Assembly (NCBI GenBank): GCA_025464125.1
Contig: JAODLU010000383.1
Coordinates: 1-7,432, forward strand
Direction of reading: 5' to 3'
Length of the DNA: 7,432 nucleotides
Origin: Microbacteriaceae bacterium
GTDB taxonomy: Bacteria; Actinomycetota; Actinomycetes; Actinomycetales; Microbacteriaceae
Positions 1 to 6,141 of this stretch are shown in pieces (position 1 is the first letter of the stretch; the number at the start of each line of letters is the position of its first letter). The notes beneath the pieces are model-generated. The model had not been told where the DNA came from. It saw only the letters and a list, made by a program, of their open reading frames with translations, and ran no database searches. Both the position numbers and the translations under genes were made by a program.

Positions 1-959
1 TGCCGGTCGAGGTCTGATGAGATCATCTTCAGGATGGATGTTCGCGGGTCGCTGATCGGCATGCCGGAGGTGAGCAGTCGGAACCAGGTCAGACGCAGCA
101 GGTCGATTCGGGAGTACAGCTCGGCGAAACGCACGCCGAGTCCGTCGGGGTCGACCGCCCTGTCGAATGCTGCCAGCTTGTCGAGCGCCCTGGCCTGCGT
201 CACCGCGTGCGAACCAAGGGTGAGACGCTCGCGGCCGAGCGTTGAGACTGCCACCGACCATCCGCTGTCCACCTCTCCCAGCACATCGGCTGCCTCTACC
301 CGCACCTCATCGAAGAAGACCTCGGAGAATTTGCGCTCGCCGTTAAGCTGCACGATCGGCCGGGCGGTGATGCCCTCGCGGTCCATCGGCAGCAGGAAGC
401 AGGTTATGCCGCCGTGGCCTGGAGGGCCGGTGCGTGCGAGCAGCAGGCCGAGGTCTGCAAAATGGCCACCACTCGACCAGATCTTCTGGCCGGTGATGCG
501 CCATCCGTCGCCCTCCTGTGTCGCTTTCGTCGAGAGGCTGGCGAGGTCGCTGCCCGCGCCCGGCTCGGAGAACAGCTGCACCCAGAGGTCGTCGCCGCGC
601 AGGATTCTCGGCAAGAAGTGCTGCTTCTGCGCCTCGGTGCCGAACTGGTAGATCATGGGGCCGGCGAGTTCGAGGCTCGTGATGTTCGACCCGCGTGGCA
701 GGCCGAGCGATGCCATCTCTTCTGCGTAGATCGCCTGCTCGACGAGGGAGGCGCCGCGCCCGCCGAATTCGACAGGCCAGGACATTCCAGCCCAGCCACC
801 ATCGAAGAGGATGCGCTGCCACTGGCGTGCGAGTTGCTGCTGCTCGGTCGTGGGCATCGAGCCATAGTCGACGAGCCCCTCCGGCGGGGTGACTGAGGCG
901 GCCCAGGCAACCAGTTCGTCGCGGAACGCCAGTTCCGGTTCCGACAGGGTCAAGTCCAT
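1..959 (-). CDS. Acyl-CoA dehydrogenase family flavoprotein (3' end outside window)
   Basis: Reading leftward from ATG at 959-957 gives 319 codons with no stop before the window edge; about 60-80 residues should be missing from a typical 380-400-residue member. The protein has the ACAD plan: an N-terminal helical domain to about residue 120, the FAD/substrate motif SEPGAGSDLAS (131-141), KIWSSGGHFADLG (159-171) in the middle beta domain, and EVFFDEVRVEAADVLGE (213-229) leading into the C-terminal helices. Glu244 in LGRERL matches the position of the catalytic base of isovaleryl-CoA dehydrogenase; the usual C-terminal Glu position lies outside the window. Family members remove the alpha/beta hydrogens of an acyl-CoA and pass electrons to ETF. 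A good ribosome site (GGAGG, plus-strand complement 965-969) sits 5 nt before the ATG. The gene is divergent from a second ACAD and a CoA ligase, so a shared pathway is likely. The substrate is unknown. Confidence 0.93.
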   Translation of the reverse strand, partial: MDLTLSEPELAFRDELVAWAASVTPPEGLVDYGSMPTTEQQQLARQWQRILFDGGWAGMSWPVEFGGRGASLVEQAIYAEEMASLGLPRGSNITSLELAGPMIYQFGTEAQKQHFLPRILRGDDLWVQLFSEPGAGSDLASLSTKATQEGDGWRITGQKIWSSGGHFADLGLLLARTGPPGHGGITCFLLPMDREGITARPIVQLNGERKFSEVFFDEVRVEAADVLGEVDSGWSVAVSTLGRERLTLGSHAVTQARALDKLAAFDRAVDPDGLGVRFAELYSRIDLLRLTWFRLLTSGMPISDPRTSILKMISSDLDR

Positions 960-964
960 GCGAG

Positions 965-969
965 CCTCC
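965..969 (-). promoter_or_regulatory. Ribosome binding site of the leftward ACAD
   Basis: The minus strand reads GGAGG here, 5 nt before the ATG at 959. It fixes the start codon of the leftward acyl-CoA dehydrogenase and excludes the longer upstream reading. Confidence 0.7.
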
Positions 970-1002
970 ATTGCCTCGCCAAGAACGCCGTAAACAGGCG
1001 GT

Positions 1003-1030
1003 TTGGCGCAATCAGTAAACTAATTATATT
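1003..1030 (+). promoter_or_regulatory. Candidate sigma-70-type promoter for ACAD-ligase operon
   Basis: The -35 candidate is TTGGCG (1003-1008) and the -10 candidate is TATATT (1025-1030), with a 16-nt spacer. Transcription would start near 1037. That excludes the upstream TTG at 1029 as a start codon and leaves a leader of about 50 nt before the ATG at 1086. Matched by eye only. Confidence 0.4.
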
Positions 1031-1071
1031 GTTGGGATCTTATGGCTGGTCGCAGCAGTCTTTGGCAGCCC

Positions 1072-1077
1072 GGAGGG
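1072..1077 (+). promoter_or_regulatory. Ribosome binding site of the second ACAD
   Basis: GGAGGG ends 8 nt before the ATG at 1086. It selects this start over the in-frame TTG 19 codons upstream, which has no ribosome site and falls in the -10 region. Confidence 0.7.
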
Positions 1078-1085
1078 ATACAACG

Positions 1086-2228
1086 ATGTACCGAAACCTG
1101 ACCTTCACCGAGCAGGGCTGGGGCGAGAAAGCAGTCGCGGCCATGGAAGCGCTGGCCGCGAAATACCGGCAGGAGCTGGCTGCGGCCAACCGGGAGAACC
1201 GCTTCCCCGCTGAGGTCTACAGCGAACTCGGCAAGCTCGGGCACGTCGGAATCTTCATCCCGAAGGAGTACGGCGGCAGCGGCTGGGGCGCCGCAGAATA
1301 TTGCCTGATAAACGAAGAGGCCGGTCGGCTCGGCATCGTCTCGCCGCAGACAGCCGTGCAGGGCCAGAAGTGGCTTCTCGCTTTCGGCACCGAGGAGCAG
1401 AAGAACAAGTACCTGCCCGTCATCGCAGACGGCACCCTGCCCTTTTCTGAGTCGATCTCCGAGAAGGGCGTCGGCTCGTCGTTCAACTCCATGGAGACGA
1501 GGGCGGTGCGCGACGGCGACGACTGGGTGATCACCGGGGCCAAGACCCACGTCAACATGGGCGAGGAGGCGCTGCTCACCATCGTCTACGCGCAGACAGA
1601 CGAAGGCCTCACCGCGTTCATGGTCGAGGCAGGCCTGCCCGGCTATAGCGCCAAGCGCACCGACGCGATCGGCTCACGCCTCATCCCCACCGCCGACGTG
1701 GTCTTCGATGGGGTGCGCGTGCCAGATTCCGCACTCCTCGGGCGCCCCGGCCAGGGCATGGAGACCTTCCTCACCACCTTCAACCTGAGCCGGCTCGGCA
1801 ACGCCAGCGAGCTGATCGGGTACGGTCGGCGCACGCTCGGCCTCGCCATCGACTACGCGAAGGAACGCCAGGTCGGCTCCAGCGTTGTCACCGACTTCCA
1901 GGCGCAGAAGTGGGCCATCGCCGACGCGCACCAGGCGCTGTGGTCGGCGGCTCTGCTCCGCGATCTCGCGGCAACCCGAATCGACGCTGGCGAGGAGCAC
2001 GCACTTGAGACGACGATGGCCAAGAACGCCGCGGTGGATGCCGCGCTCCTGGCCTCGCAGACAGCGTTCAACATGGTCGGCGGCCACGCCCTCTACCACC
2101 ACGAGCCCTTCTTCGAGATCCTCGGCGACATCGAGGTGCTGCGCACAGCAGGTGGTTCACGTGAGGTGCTGCGCAACTTCGCAGCCCGCCGCATCCTGAA
2201 GTCGGAGACCTACGAAGGCATCAAGTGA
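1086..2228 (+). CDS. Divergent acyl-CoA dehydrogenase-like flavoprotein lacking the catalytic Glu
   Basis: The protein has 380 residues, the normal length for an ACAD. Family features are FIPKEYGGSGWG (57-68), the beta-domain start SISEKGVGSS (123-132), TADVVFDGVRVPDSALLG (202-219), the FAD-contact region AKERQVGS (258-265) with FQAQKWAIAD (271-280), and the C-terminal MVGGHALYHHEPFFEILGD (330-348). Key positions are unusual. The family EPGAGSD motif reads EKGVGSS (126-132), the flavin-side WIT/WIS position reads HVN (155-157), the C-terminal EGTSE position reads GGSRE (356-360), and the alternative glutamate of isovaleryl-CoA dehydrogenase is Ser235. Its oxidase, reductase or binding role is therefore uncertain. 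As I recall it, E. coli CaiA (crotonobetainyl-CoA reductase, also about 380 residues) likewise has a GGS sequence there. The gene ends inside the start of the ligase gene, so the two are probably made together. Fold assignment is firm; the reaction is not. Confidence 0.93.
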   Translation: MYRNLTFTEQGWGEKAVAAMEALAAKYRQELAAANRENRFPAEVYSELGKLGHVGIFIPKEYGGSGWGAAEYCLINEEAGRLGIVSPQTAVQGQKWLLAFGTEEQKNKYLPVIADGTLPFSESISEKGVGSSFNSMETRAVRDGDDWVITGAKTHVNMGEEALLTIVYAQTDEGLTAFMVEAGLPGYSAKRTDAIGSRLIPTADVVFDGVRVPDSALLGRPGQGMETFLTTFNLSRLGNASELIGYGRRTLGLAIDYAKERQVGSSVVTDFQAQKWAIADAHQALWSAALLRDLAATRIDAGEEHALETTMAKNAAVDAALLASQTAFNMVGGHALYHHEPFFEILGDIEVLRTAGGSREVLRNFAARRILKSETYEGIK

Positions 2229-3712
2229 CGGGCACCCTCGCTGAACTGATCCGTTCGACCGCTGCTCGTCGACCAGACCTCCAGCTCGTCGTCGACGACG
2301 ATGCCATGGGGATGTCGCATGCAGCAGCCCGCGCAGAAGAGTTCGCTTCACGGCTGCTCGGGTGCGGTCTCGAGCTCGGCGATCGCGTTGCGATGCTCGC
2401 GCCGAACGACCACTCGTTCATCGTCGCGTGGATGGGCGCACAGCTCGCCGGCCTCGAACTCGCGCTCGTGAATCCCGACCTCCCCGACGACCTCCTCCGG
2501 GGCATGTTCGCTGTGCTCGAGCCGAAGGCGGTACTGCTTCCGGTGATTGGGCGGGAGCTTGGCGTTCGCGTGCTCGACATGAGCCGGGCATCCGAGGGCC
2601 TGCTGGCAGAGAACGGATCGGTGATCGAGCCCGGTGGGGAGCCGCACGGCGAAACCCGCGACCCGTCGTCCATCGCCGGATACATGCACACCTCTGGCAC
2701 GACTGGCATGCCCAAGTTCTGCGCCCAGTCGCACGACTACTTCACCGGCCTCGGCGGCTACCTGCGCGACATGTTCGACCTGGCCGAGAGCGACTCTGTC
2801 TACTCGCCGTTGCCGCTCTTCCACATCAACCCGCTCGGCTACGGCCTGATGGGAGCGCTTACTGCTGGCTCCGACTTCCACAGCTCCCGCAGGTTCTCGG
2901 TGAGCGGATACTGGCCGAAAGTGGTGCGCGATGGCATCACCGTGCTGATCCTGCACGGCGCCCCGCTGAGCCTGCTCAAACAGCACGCCGACCCGGCGGG
3001 AGCGACAGGGCACAGGGTTCGCGGATCGTTCTTTGGCGACCAGGAGTTCCTGCAGCGCTTCGGCATCCCACTCGCGGTCACCGCGTATGGATCCACCGAA
3101 GCCGGCGGCATCACCCACGCCCGACGCTGGTCTGCCGACGAAACCTGCATCGAACCGGAAGGCCAGATGCGCACGGTCGGCCAGGTGCGGCCAGGACTCG
3201 AGTGGGCGTTGCTCGACGGGGAGATCGTCGTGCGGGAGACCGCGCCGAGGAGCGAGCGGCCGGGCATCCTGTTCGACGGCTACCTCGTCCGTGGCAAAGC
3301 CACCGATCCTCTCGACGAAGACGGCTGGTTTCACACCGGTGACCTCGGGCGGCAGTCAGAAGACGGCGGACTCGTGTTCGTTGAGCGGGCATCCGAGTCG
3401 GTGCGGGTCAAGGGTGAGTATGTGCCGCTCGAGCACCTCGAAGACGTGCTCTCATCGGCGCTCGGCGCGGTCACGAGCGCCTGGAAACGCGGTGGCAACG
3501 ACCTTGGGGACGAACTCGTGGTCTTCGTCGAAGGAACCGTCGACCTCGACGCATATCGCCAGGTCGAGCCGACGCTCCCGGTGTTCATGCGGCCGTCTGC
3601 CTTCGCTGAAGTTGCTGCGCTGCCACGCGACACAGGCCTCGGAAAAGTGCAGCGCAGGCGCCTGAACGACGTCGAGGTCGTGCGCTGGATCGAGACCGCG
3701 CCAGCCCGCTGA
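2225..3712 (+). CDS. AMP-forming acyl-CoA synthetase / CoA ligase
   Basis: The 495-residue protein belongs to the ANL superfamily (adenylate-forming enzymes) and should convert a carboxylic acid, ATP and CoA to acyl-CoA, AMP and pyrophosphate in the cytoplasm. The signature motifs occur in order: P-loop HTSGTTGMPK (155-164), adenine-binding AYGSTEAGG (287-295), ribose-contacting GWFHTGDLG (367-375), the hinge and A8 loop RASESVRVKGEYVPLEHLE (388-406), and the catalytic Lys474 in GLGKVQRRR (471-479). The family usually has a G-R-x-K-D hinge; here it reads ERASES. The enzyme thus looks active. Length and motifs fit the medium- and short-chain or carnitine/crotonobetaine-CoA ligase type, but the substrate cannot be assigned. 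The start is GTG at 2225, overlapping the upstream stop as GTGA, which implies translational coupling. Downstream, 37 bp separate it from the membrane-protein gene. Confidence 0.93.
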   Translation: MTGTLAELIRSTAARRPDLQLVVDDDAMGMSHAAARAEEFASRLLGCGLELGDRVAMLAPNDHSFIVAWMGAQLAGLELALVNPDLPDDLLRGMFAVLEPKAVLLPVIGRELGVRVLDMSRASEGLLAENGSVIEPGGEPHGETRDPSSIAGYMHTSGTTGMPKFCAQSHDYFTGLGGYLRDMFDLAESDSVYSPLPLFHINPLGYGLMGALTAGSDFHSSRRFSVSGYWPKVVRDGITVLILHGAPLSLLKQHADPAGATGHRVRGSFFGDQEFLQRFGIPLAVTAYGSTEAGGITHARRWSADETCIEPEGQMRTVGQVRPGLEWALLDGEIVVRETAPRSERPGILFDGYLVRGKATDPLDEDGWFHTGDLGRQSEDGGLVFVERASESVRVKGEYVPLEHLEDVLSSALGAVTSAWKRGGNDLGDELVVFVEGTVDLDAYRQVEPTLPVFMRPSAFAEVAALPRDTGLGKVQRRRLNDVEVVRWIETAPAR

Positions 3713-3737
3713 ACGGGCGCGACATCGGGCGAGTCGA

Positions 3738-3743
3738 TACCCT
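3738..3743 (+). promoter_or_regulatory. Candidate -10 box for a leaderless TMEM175 mRNA
   Basis: TACCCT fits the actinobacterial TANNNT -10 pattern and ends 6 nt before the A of the ATG at 3750. Transcription would then start on the start codon itself. No purine-rich ribosome site precedes this ATG, which agrees with leaderless expression. No clear -35 is visible. Confidence 0.4.
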
Positions 3744-3749
3744 CGACCC

Positions 3750-4403
3750 ATGGGCGAGCGAAACAGGGCGTACGAGAAGTTCCTTGGTGCTGGCGAAGGC
3801 ACCGACCGTATGCAGTTCTTCAGCGACGCCGTCTTCGCGATCGCGATGACACTCCTGGTGATCGACATCACCGTGCCCACCATCACCATTCACACCGACG
3901 CTGTGCTCTGGCAAGCGCTCGGCGATGAGTGGGAGAAGTTCTTTGCATACGCGCTCAGCTTCTGGGTGATCGGACTGCAGTGGTCCACCCACCACCGCAG
4001 GTTCCGGCTGATCAAGAGGTTCAACGCCCGGCTCATCTCGATCAACCTGCTGCTGCTGCTTCTTGTGGCGTTCCTCCCGTTTCCGACCAGCCTTATCAGC
4101 CAGTACGGAACCCTCGCGCCCTCGGTCATCCTCTACGCAGGTACCGTGTCAGGACTCGGTTTCATGCAGCTCGCCATCTGGATTTACGCATACCGCCGGG
4201 GACTGACTGACAAGTCGGTGACCCCCGGCCTCTTCCACTACAGCATCCGCACCGAACTGGTCACGCCCGTCGTCTTCCTGCTGTCGATCCCGGTCGCGAT
4301 CATCTGGGGCGATGCGTGGCCCCTCTACTTCTGGATTCTCTCGCTGCCCCTGAGCATCATCGTCAACCGGTGGGAGCCGAAGGAGCGCGCGGGAGGTAAC
4401 TGA
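3750..4403 (+). CDS. TMEM175-family (DUF1211) membrane protein, putative K+ channel
   Basis: This 217-residue protein begins, after a short polar N-terminus, with the family signature RxxxFSD (Arg20 to Asp26) at the start of the first membrane helix (about 24-44). Further hydrophobic segments lie near 62-79, 94-112, 122-146, 168-187 and 189-206, giving the six-helix plan of bacterial TMEM175 proteins. The conserved H-x-R-x-F-like stretch HHRRFRLIKRFN (81-92) and the LPFPTSL stretch (109-115) are also present. Characterised bacterial members are tetrameric, potassium-selective leak-type channels whose filter is formed by hydrophobic residues of helix 1; that function is assumed here by homology. 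It follows the CoA ligase by 37 bp but has its own candidate leaderless promoter and no ribosome site, so it may not belong to the acyl-CoA operon. Met21 is a possible but unlikely later start, because it would cut off the conserved Arg20. Confidence 0.92.
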   Translation: MGERNRAYEKFLGAGEGTDRMQFFSDAVFAIAMTLLVIDITVPTITIHTDAVLWQALGDEWEKFFAYALSFWVIGLQWSTHHRRFRLIKRFNARLISINLLLLLLVAFLPFPTSLISQYGTLAPSVILYAGTVSGLGFMQLAIWIYAYRRGLTDKSVTPGLFHYSIRTELVTPVVFLLSIPVAIIWGDAWPLYFWILSLPLSIIVNRWEPKERAGGN

Positions 4404-4466
4404 TCCCGTTGTTTACCCGACGTCTCGTTGCCCCAAGGAAATGCGGCCCGCTTCGTTCGGTGGCAG
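4404..4466. other. Convergent intergenic gap
   Basis: This 63-bp gap lies between the stops of the TMEM175 gene and the leftward hydroxyacid dehydrogenase gene. I see no convincing GC hairpin followed by a T-run on either strand, so termination here may be Rho-dependent or incomplete. Confidence 0.5.
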
Positions 4467-5408
4467 CTAGTGCTGCTGCTGGTCGAGCGCGGCCAGCAGT
4501 GCTTCAGCGCATGCGACTCCCACTTCGACCAGCACCAGGTCGCCGTAGCTTGCGCTGTGCGGCGAAAGCAGGGTGTTTGGCGTTGTGAGCAAGGGGTTGC
4601 CGCGATCGATCGGCTCCTGCTCGAATACGTCGAATGCGGCACCCGCGAGTGCCCCCGAATGAAGGGCCTCGGCCACTGCAGCCTCATCGACTATGCCTCC
4701 GCGACCGACGTTGACGAGAAACGCGCCGGGTTTCAGCAGCGCGAGTTCGCGTCGCCCCACAAGTCCCCGCGTCTCCGCCGAATACGGGAGACACACCGCC
4801 AGGAAGTCCGAGCCGGCGAAAAGTTCCCCAATCCCAACGACCTGTACCGAATGCCGTATGCCCCCTTCTGCGTCAGCGCTTCGACTGTGCGCAAGCACTG
4901 TCATCCCGAGTCCGTGGGCAAGGCGTGCGAGCTCCTTGCCGATGGCGCCGAACCCGAGGATCCCGAGCGACCTGCCATTCAGGGTCCTACCTAACACCGC
5001 CGGCCACTCGCCGGCACGAACCGCCGCGTCGGCGGCGACGATCCGGCGAGAGAGCGTCATGATCTGGGCGAGCGCGTACTCGGCCACGGCCGGCGCGTTC
5101 CTGCTCGGCAGGTTCACGAGGCGAATGCCGTGACTTCCCAGGTGAGACAGGTCGATGTTGTCAGTGCCAGCACCCGACTTCGCGATCACTTTCAGTCGTG
5201 GAGCGTCTGCGATCGTGGCAGCGCTGACTGGCTCATTTCCCACGATCCAGGCGTCGGCTGTTCGGAGGGCACGCGTCACCGCGTCTTCGTCACGCCCGTC
5301 GACCAGCTCAACCGAGCATCCGGCCTTCACCAGCACCTCCACGGGCAGTTGCGAGAAGCGCCCGAAAGACGGCGAAGTCGACATCACATTCCAGCCTGGC
5401 GTGCCCAC
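4467..5408 (-). CDS. D-2-hydroxyacid dehydrogenase (NAD-dependent, PGDH-like)
   Basis: The 313-residue protein has the two-domain plan of D-isomer 2-hydroxyacid dehydrogenases. The substrate-domain motif SGAGTDNIDL lies at 78-87. The nucleotide-binding loop GFGAIG (152-157) starts the Rossmann domain, and NVGRGGIVDE (233-242) carries the catalytic Arg236. Glu265 in DVFEQEP and His284 in SPHSAS complete the Arg-Glu-His set, so the enzyme should be active, reducing a 2-keto acid or oxidising a D-2-hydroxy acid with NAD(P). Phosphoglycerate, hydroxypyruvate/glyoxylate and other keto acids are all possible. There is no C-terminal ACT domain, which argues against the long regulated form of SerA. 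The GTG start at 5408 is set by a strong ribosome site (AGGAGA). It lies 57 bp downstream of the MarR gene on the same strand and is probably cotranscribed with it; a weak internal promoter (TCGACT, 17 nt, TACAGT, complement of 5451-5479) is also possible. Confidence 0.92.
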   Translation of the reverse strand: MGTPGWNVMSTSPSFGRFSQLPVEVLVKAGCSVELVDGRDEDAVTRALRTADAWIVGNEPVSAATIADAPRLKVIAKSGAGTDNIDLSHLGSHGIRLVNLPSRNAPAVAEYALAQIMTLSRRIVAADAAVRAGEWPAVLGRTLNGRSLGILGFGAIGKELARLAHGLGMTVLAHSRSADAEGGIRHSVQVVGIGELFAGSDFLAVCLPYSAETRGLVGRRELALLKPGAFLVNVGRGGIVDEAAVAEALHSGALAGAAFDVFEQEPIDRGNPLLTTPNTLLSPHSASYGDLVLVEVGVACAEALLAALDQQQH

Positions 5409-5415
5409 GACAGCG

Positions 5416-5421
5416 TCTCCT
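5416..5421 (-). promoter_or_regulatory. Ribosome binding site of the hydroxyacid dehydrogenase
   Basis: The minus strand reads AGGAGA within AAAGGAGA, 7 nt before the GTG at 5408. It supports this GTG over the internal GTG and ATG codons at residues 8 and 9. Confidence 0.7.
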
Positions 5422-5465
5422 TTATGGTCGGCTGCGTTCCACTGTATGCCCGTGAAATGCGTTGC

Positions 5466-5957
5466 TCAGTCGAAGTCGAGGCTGAGCTTGCGCAGCAGCC
5501 CGGCCAGGCGCTCCTGCTCTGTGGCGGTGAGCGCTTCGAGCAGGCTCGCCTCCTCCTGCACAAGCAGGCTGATCGCGTTGTCTACCCGCTGCTGGCCGAG
5601 TGGTGTCATCGTCACAAGGATGCCGCGCCCGTCGTTCGGGTCGGTGCCACGCTCCACGAGGCCGAGCTCGACCAGCCGATCGATGCGGTTGGTCATCGTG
5701 CCGCTGCTCACCAGTGTCTGCTGCAGGAGTGCTTTCGGGCTCAGCTGGTACGGCTCGCCGGCTCGGCGAAGGGCCGACAGCACGTCGAACTCCCACGACT
5801 CCAGCTCGGACGCCGTGAAAGCTGCCCGCTTGGCCCGGTCCACGTGCTTCGAGAGGCGGCCAACGCGCGACAGCACATGCAGTGGGTCGAAGTCGAGGTC
5901 CGGTCGCTCACGCAGCCACGCATCGACAATTCGGTCGACTTCGTCGCGGGGAGGCAT
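5466..5957 (-). CDS. MarR-family transcriptional regulator
   Basis: The product is 163 residues, typical for the MarR family. After an N-terminal dimerisation helix, the winged helix-turn-helix runs from about residue 55 to 120: FDVLSALRRAG (57-67), recognition-helix region VSSGTMTNRIDRLVELGLVER (83-103), and the wing DPNDGRGILVTMTPLG (106-121) with the family's DxRG-like Asp109-Arg111. A C-terminal helix pair (122-160) completes the dimer interface. Such proteins usually repress their own gene and neighbours and are released by small phenolic or acidic ligands. The gene is first in a leftward pair with the hydroxyacid dehydrogenase, which is its most likely target. The frame stays open upstream to 6209, but that part is arginine- and glycine-rich, resembles no protein and crosses the inverted repeat, so the ATG at 5957 is chosen. 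Confidence 0.9.
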   Translation of the reverse strand: MPPRDEVDRIVDAWLRERPDLDFDPLHVLSRVGRLSKHVDRAKRAAFTASELESWEFDVLSALRRAGEPYQLSPKALLQQTLVSSGTMTNRIDRLVELGLVERGTDPNDGRGILVTMTPLGQQRVDNAISLLVQEEASLLEALTATEQERLAGLLRKLSLDFD

Positions 5958-5963
5958 CCTTCC

Positions 5964-5969
5964 ATTATC
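5964..5969 (-). promoter_or_regulatory. Candidate -10 box for a leaderless marR mRNA
   Basis: The minus strand reads GATAAT, five of six consensus bases, and ends 6 nt before the ATG at 5957. Transcription would begin at or beside the start codon. The GGAAGG between them touches the ATG and is too close to serve as a normal ribosome site. I see no good -35. Confidence 0.45.
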
Positions 5970-6022
5970 CCGGGTGCGGTCAGGCGGACGCCGTTGCGCC
6001 GTCACATACGCCCACCTGGGGG

Positions 6023-6035
6023 AGCGGATGCCGCG
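6023..6035 (+). repeat. 13-bp direct repeat, left copy
   Basis: AGCGGATGCCGCG occurs here and again at 6187-6199, one on each side of the inverted repeat but at unequal distances from it (22 and 45 nt). It contains the window's over-used word GGATGC, so chance plus word bias is a simple explanation. Confidence 0.5.
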
Positions 6036-6057
6036 AGCCGTTCGCCTGGCCTGCCCC

Positions 6058-6141
6058 CGCGAAATACATGCCCAGCGGCCAGCCGGGCGGCGTGTACCGG
6101 TCGCCATGCGGCGGGTCGGGCCGCGAAGCATGTATTTCGCG
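6058..6141. repeat. Large imperfect inverted repeat (hairpin element)
   Basis: The outer arms are perfect over 13 bp: CGCGAAATACATG (6058-6070) faces CATGTATTTCGCG (6129-6141). On the same axis, one more pair (6071/6128) and, after a 3-nt mismatch, a second 6-bp block GCGGCC (6075-6080) faces GGCCGC (6119-6124); further scattered pairs follow inward. The whole 84-nt unit could fold into a long interrupted hairpin. The arm tips are AT-rich although the surroundings are GC-rich. There is no T-run, so it is not a standard intrinsic terminator. A REP- or MITE-like dispersed element, a protein-binding site or a bidirectional transcript end are all possible. Confidence 0.75.

Larger units (their letters stand above)
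960..1085. promoter_or_regulatory. Divergent promoter/operator region between the two ACAD genes
   Basis: This 126-bp gap must carry the promoters of both ACAD genes. Its centre (about 1011-1033) is much richer in A/T than the rest of the window. Visible elements are a rightward promoter candidate TTGGCG (1003-1008), 16-nt spacer, TATATT (1025-1030); a perfect leftward -10 TATAAT (complement of 1023-1028) without a convincing -35; a partial dyad AAC-N10-GTT (1018-1033, 5 of 8 pairs matching); an AAAC-N5-GTTT dyad (992-1004); and the hexamer GTAAAC twice (990-995 and 1015-1020). The two -10 boxes overlap, so one bound regulator could control both directions. No regulator gene of this module is visible in the window. 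Confidence 0.5.

Noticed and set aside
34..651. Plus-strand frame of 205 codons at the left end
   Set aside because: It is antisense to the leftward ACAD, whose minus-strand frame carries clear family motifs through the whole stretch.
1029..1085. Upstream TTG start extending the second ACAD by 19 residues
   Set aside because: It overlaps the candidate -10 box and has no ribosome site, while the ATG at 1086 has GGAGGG at 8 nt.
2348..3334. Long open frame (328 codons) on the minus strand inside the CoA ligase gene
   Set aside because: It is antisense to a gene with all ANL motifs, is rich in Arg/Ala/Val without any recognisable motif, and is the usual shadow of G/C-ending codons.
4404..4466. 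Bidirectional intrinsic terminator between the convergent genes
   Set aside because: Only short, poorly matched stems such as CCG/CGG are found, with no T-run on either side.
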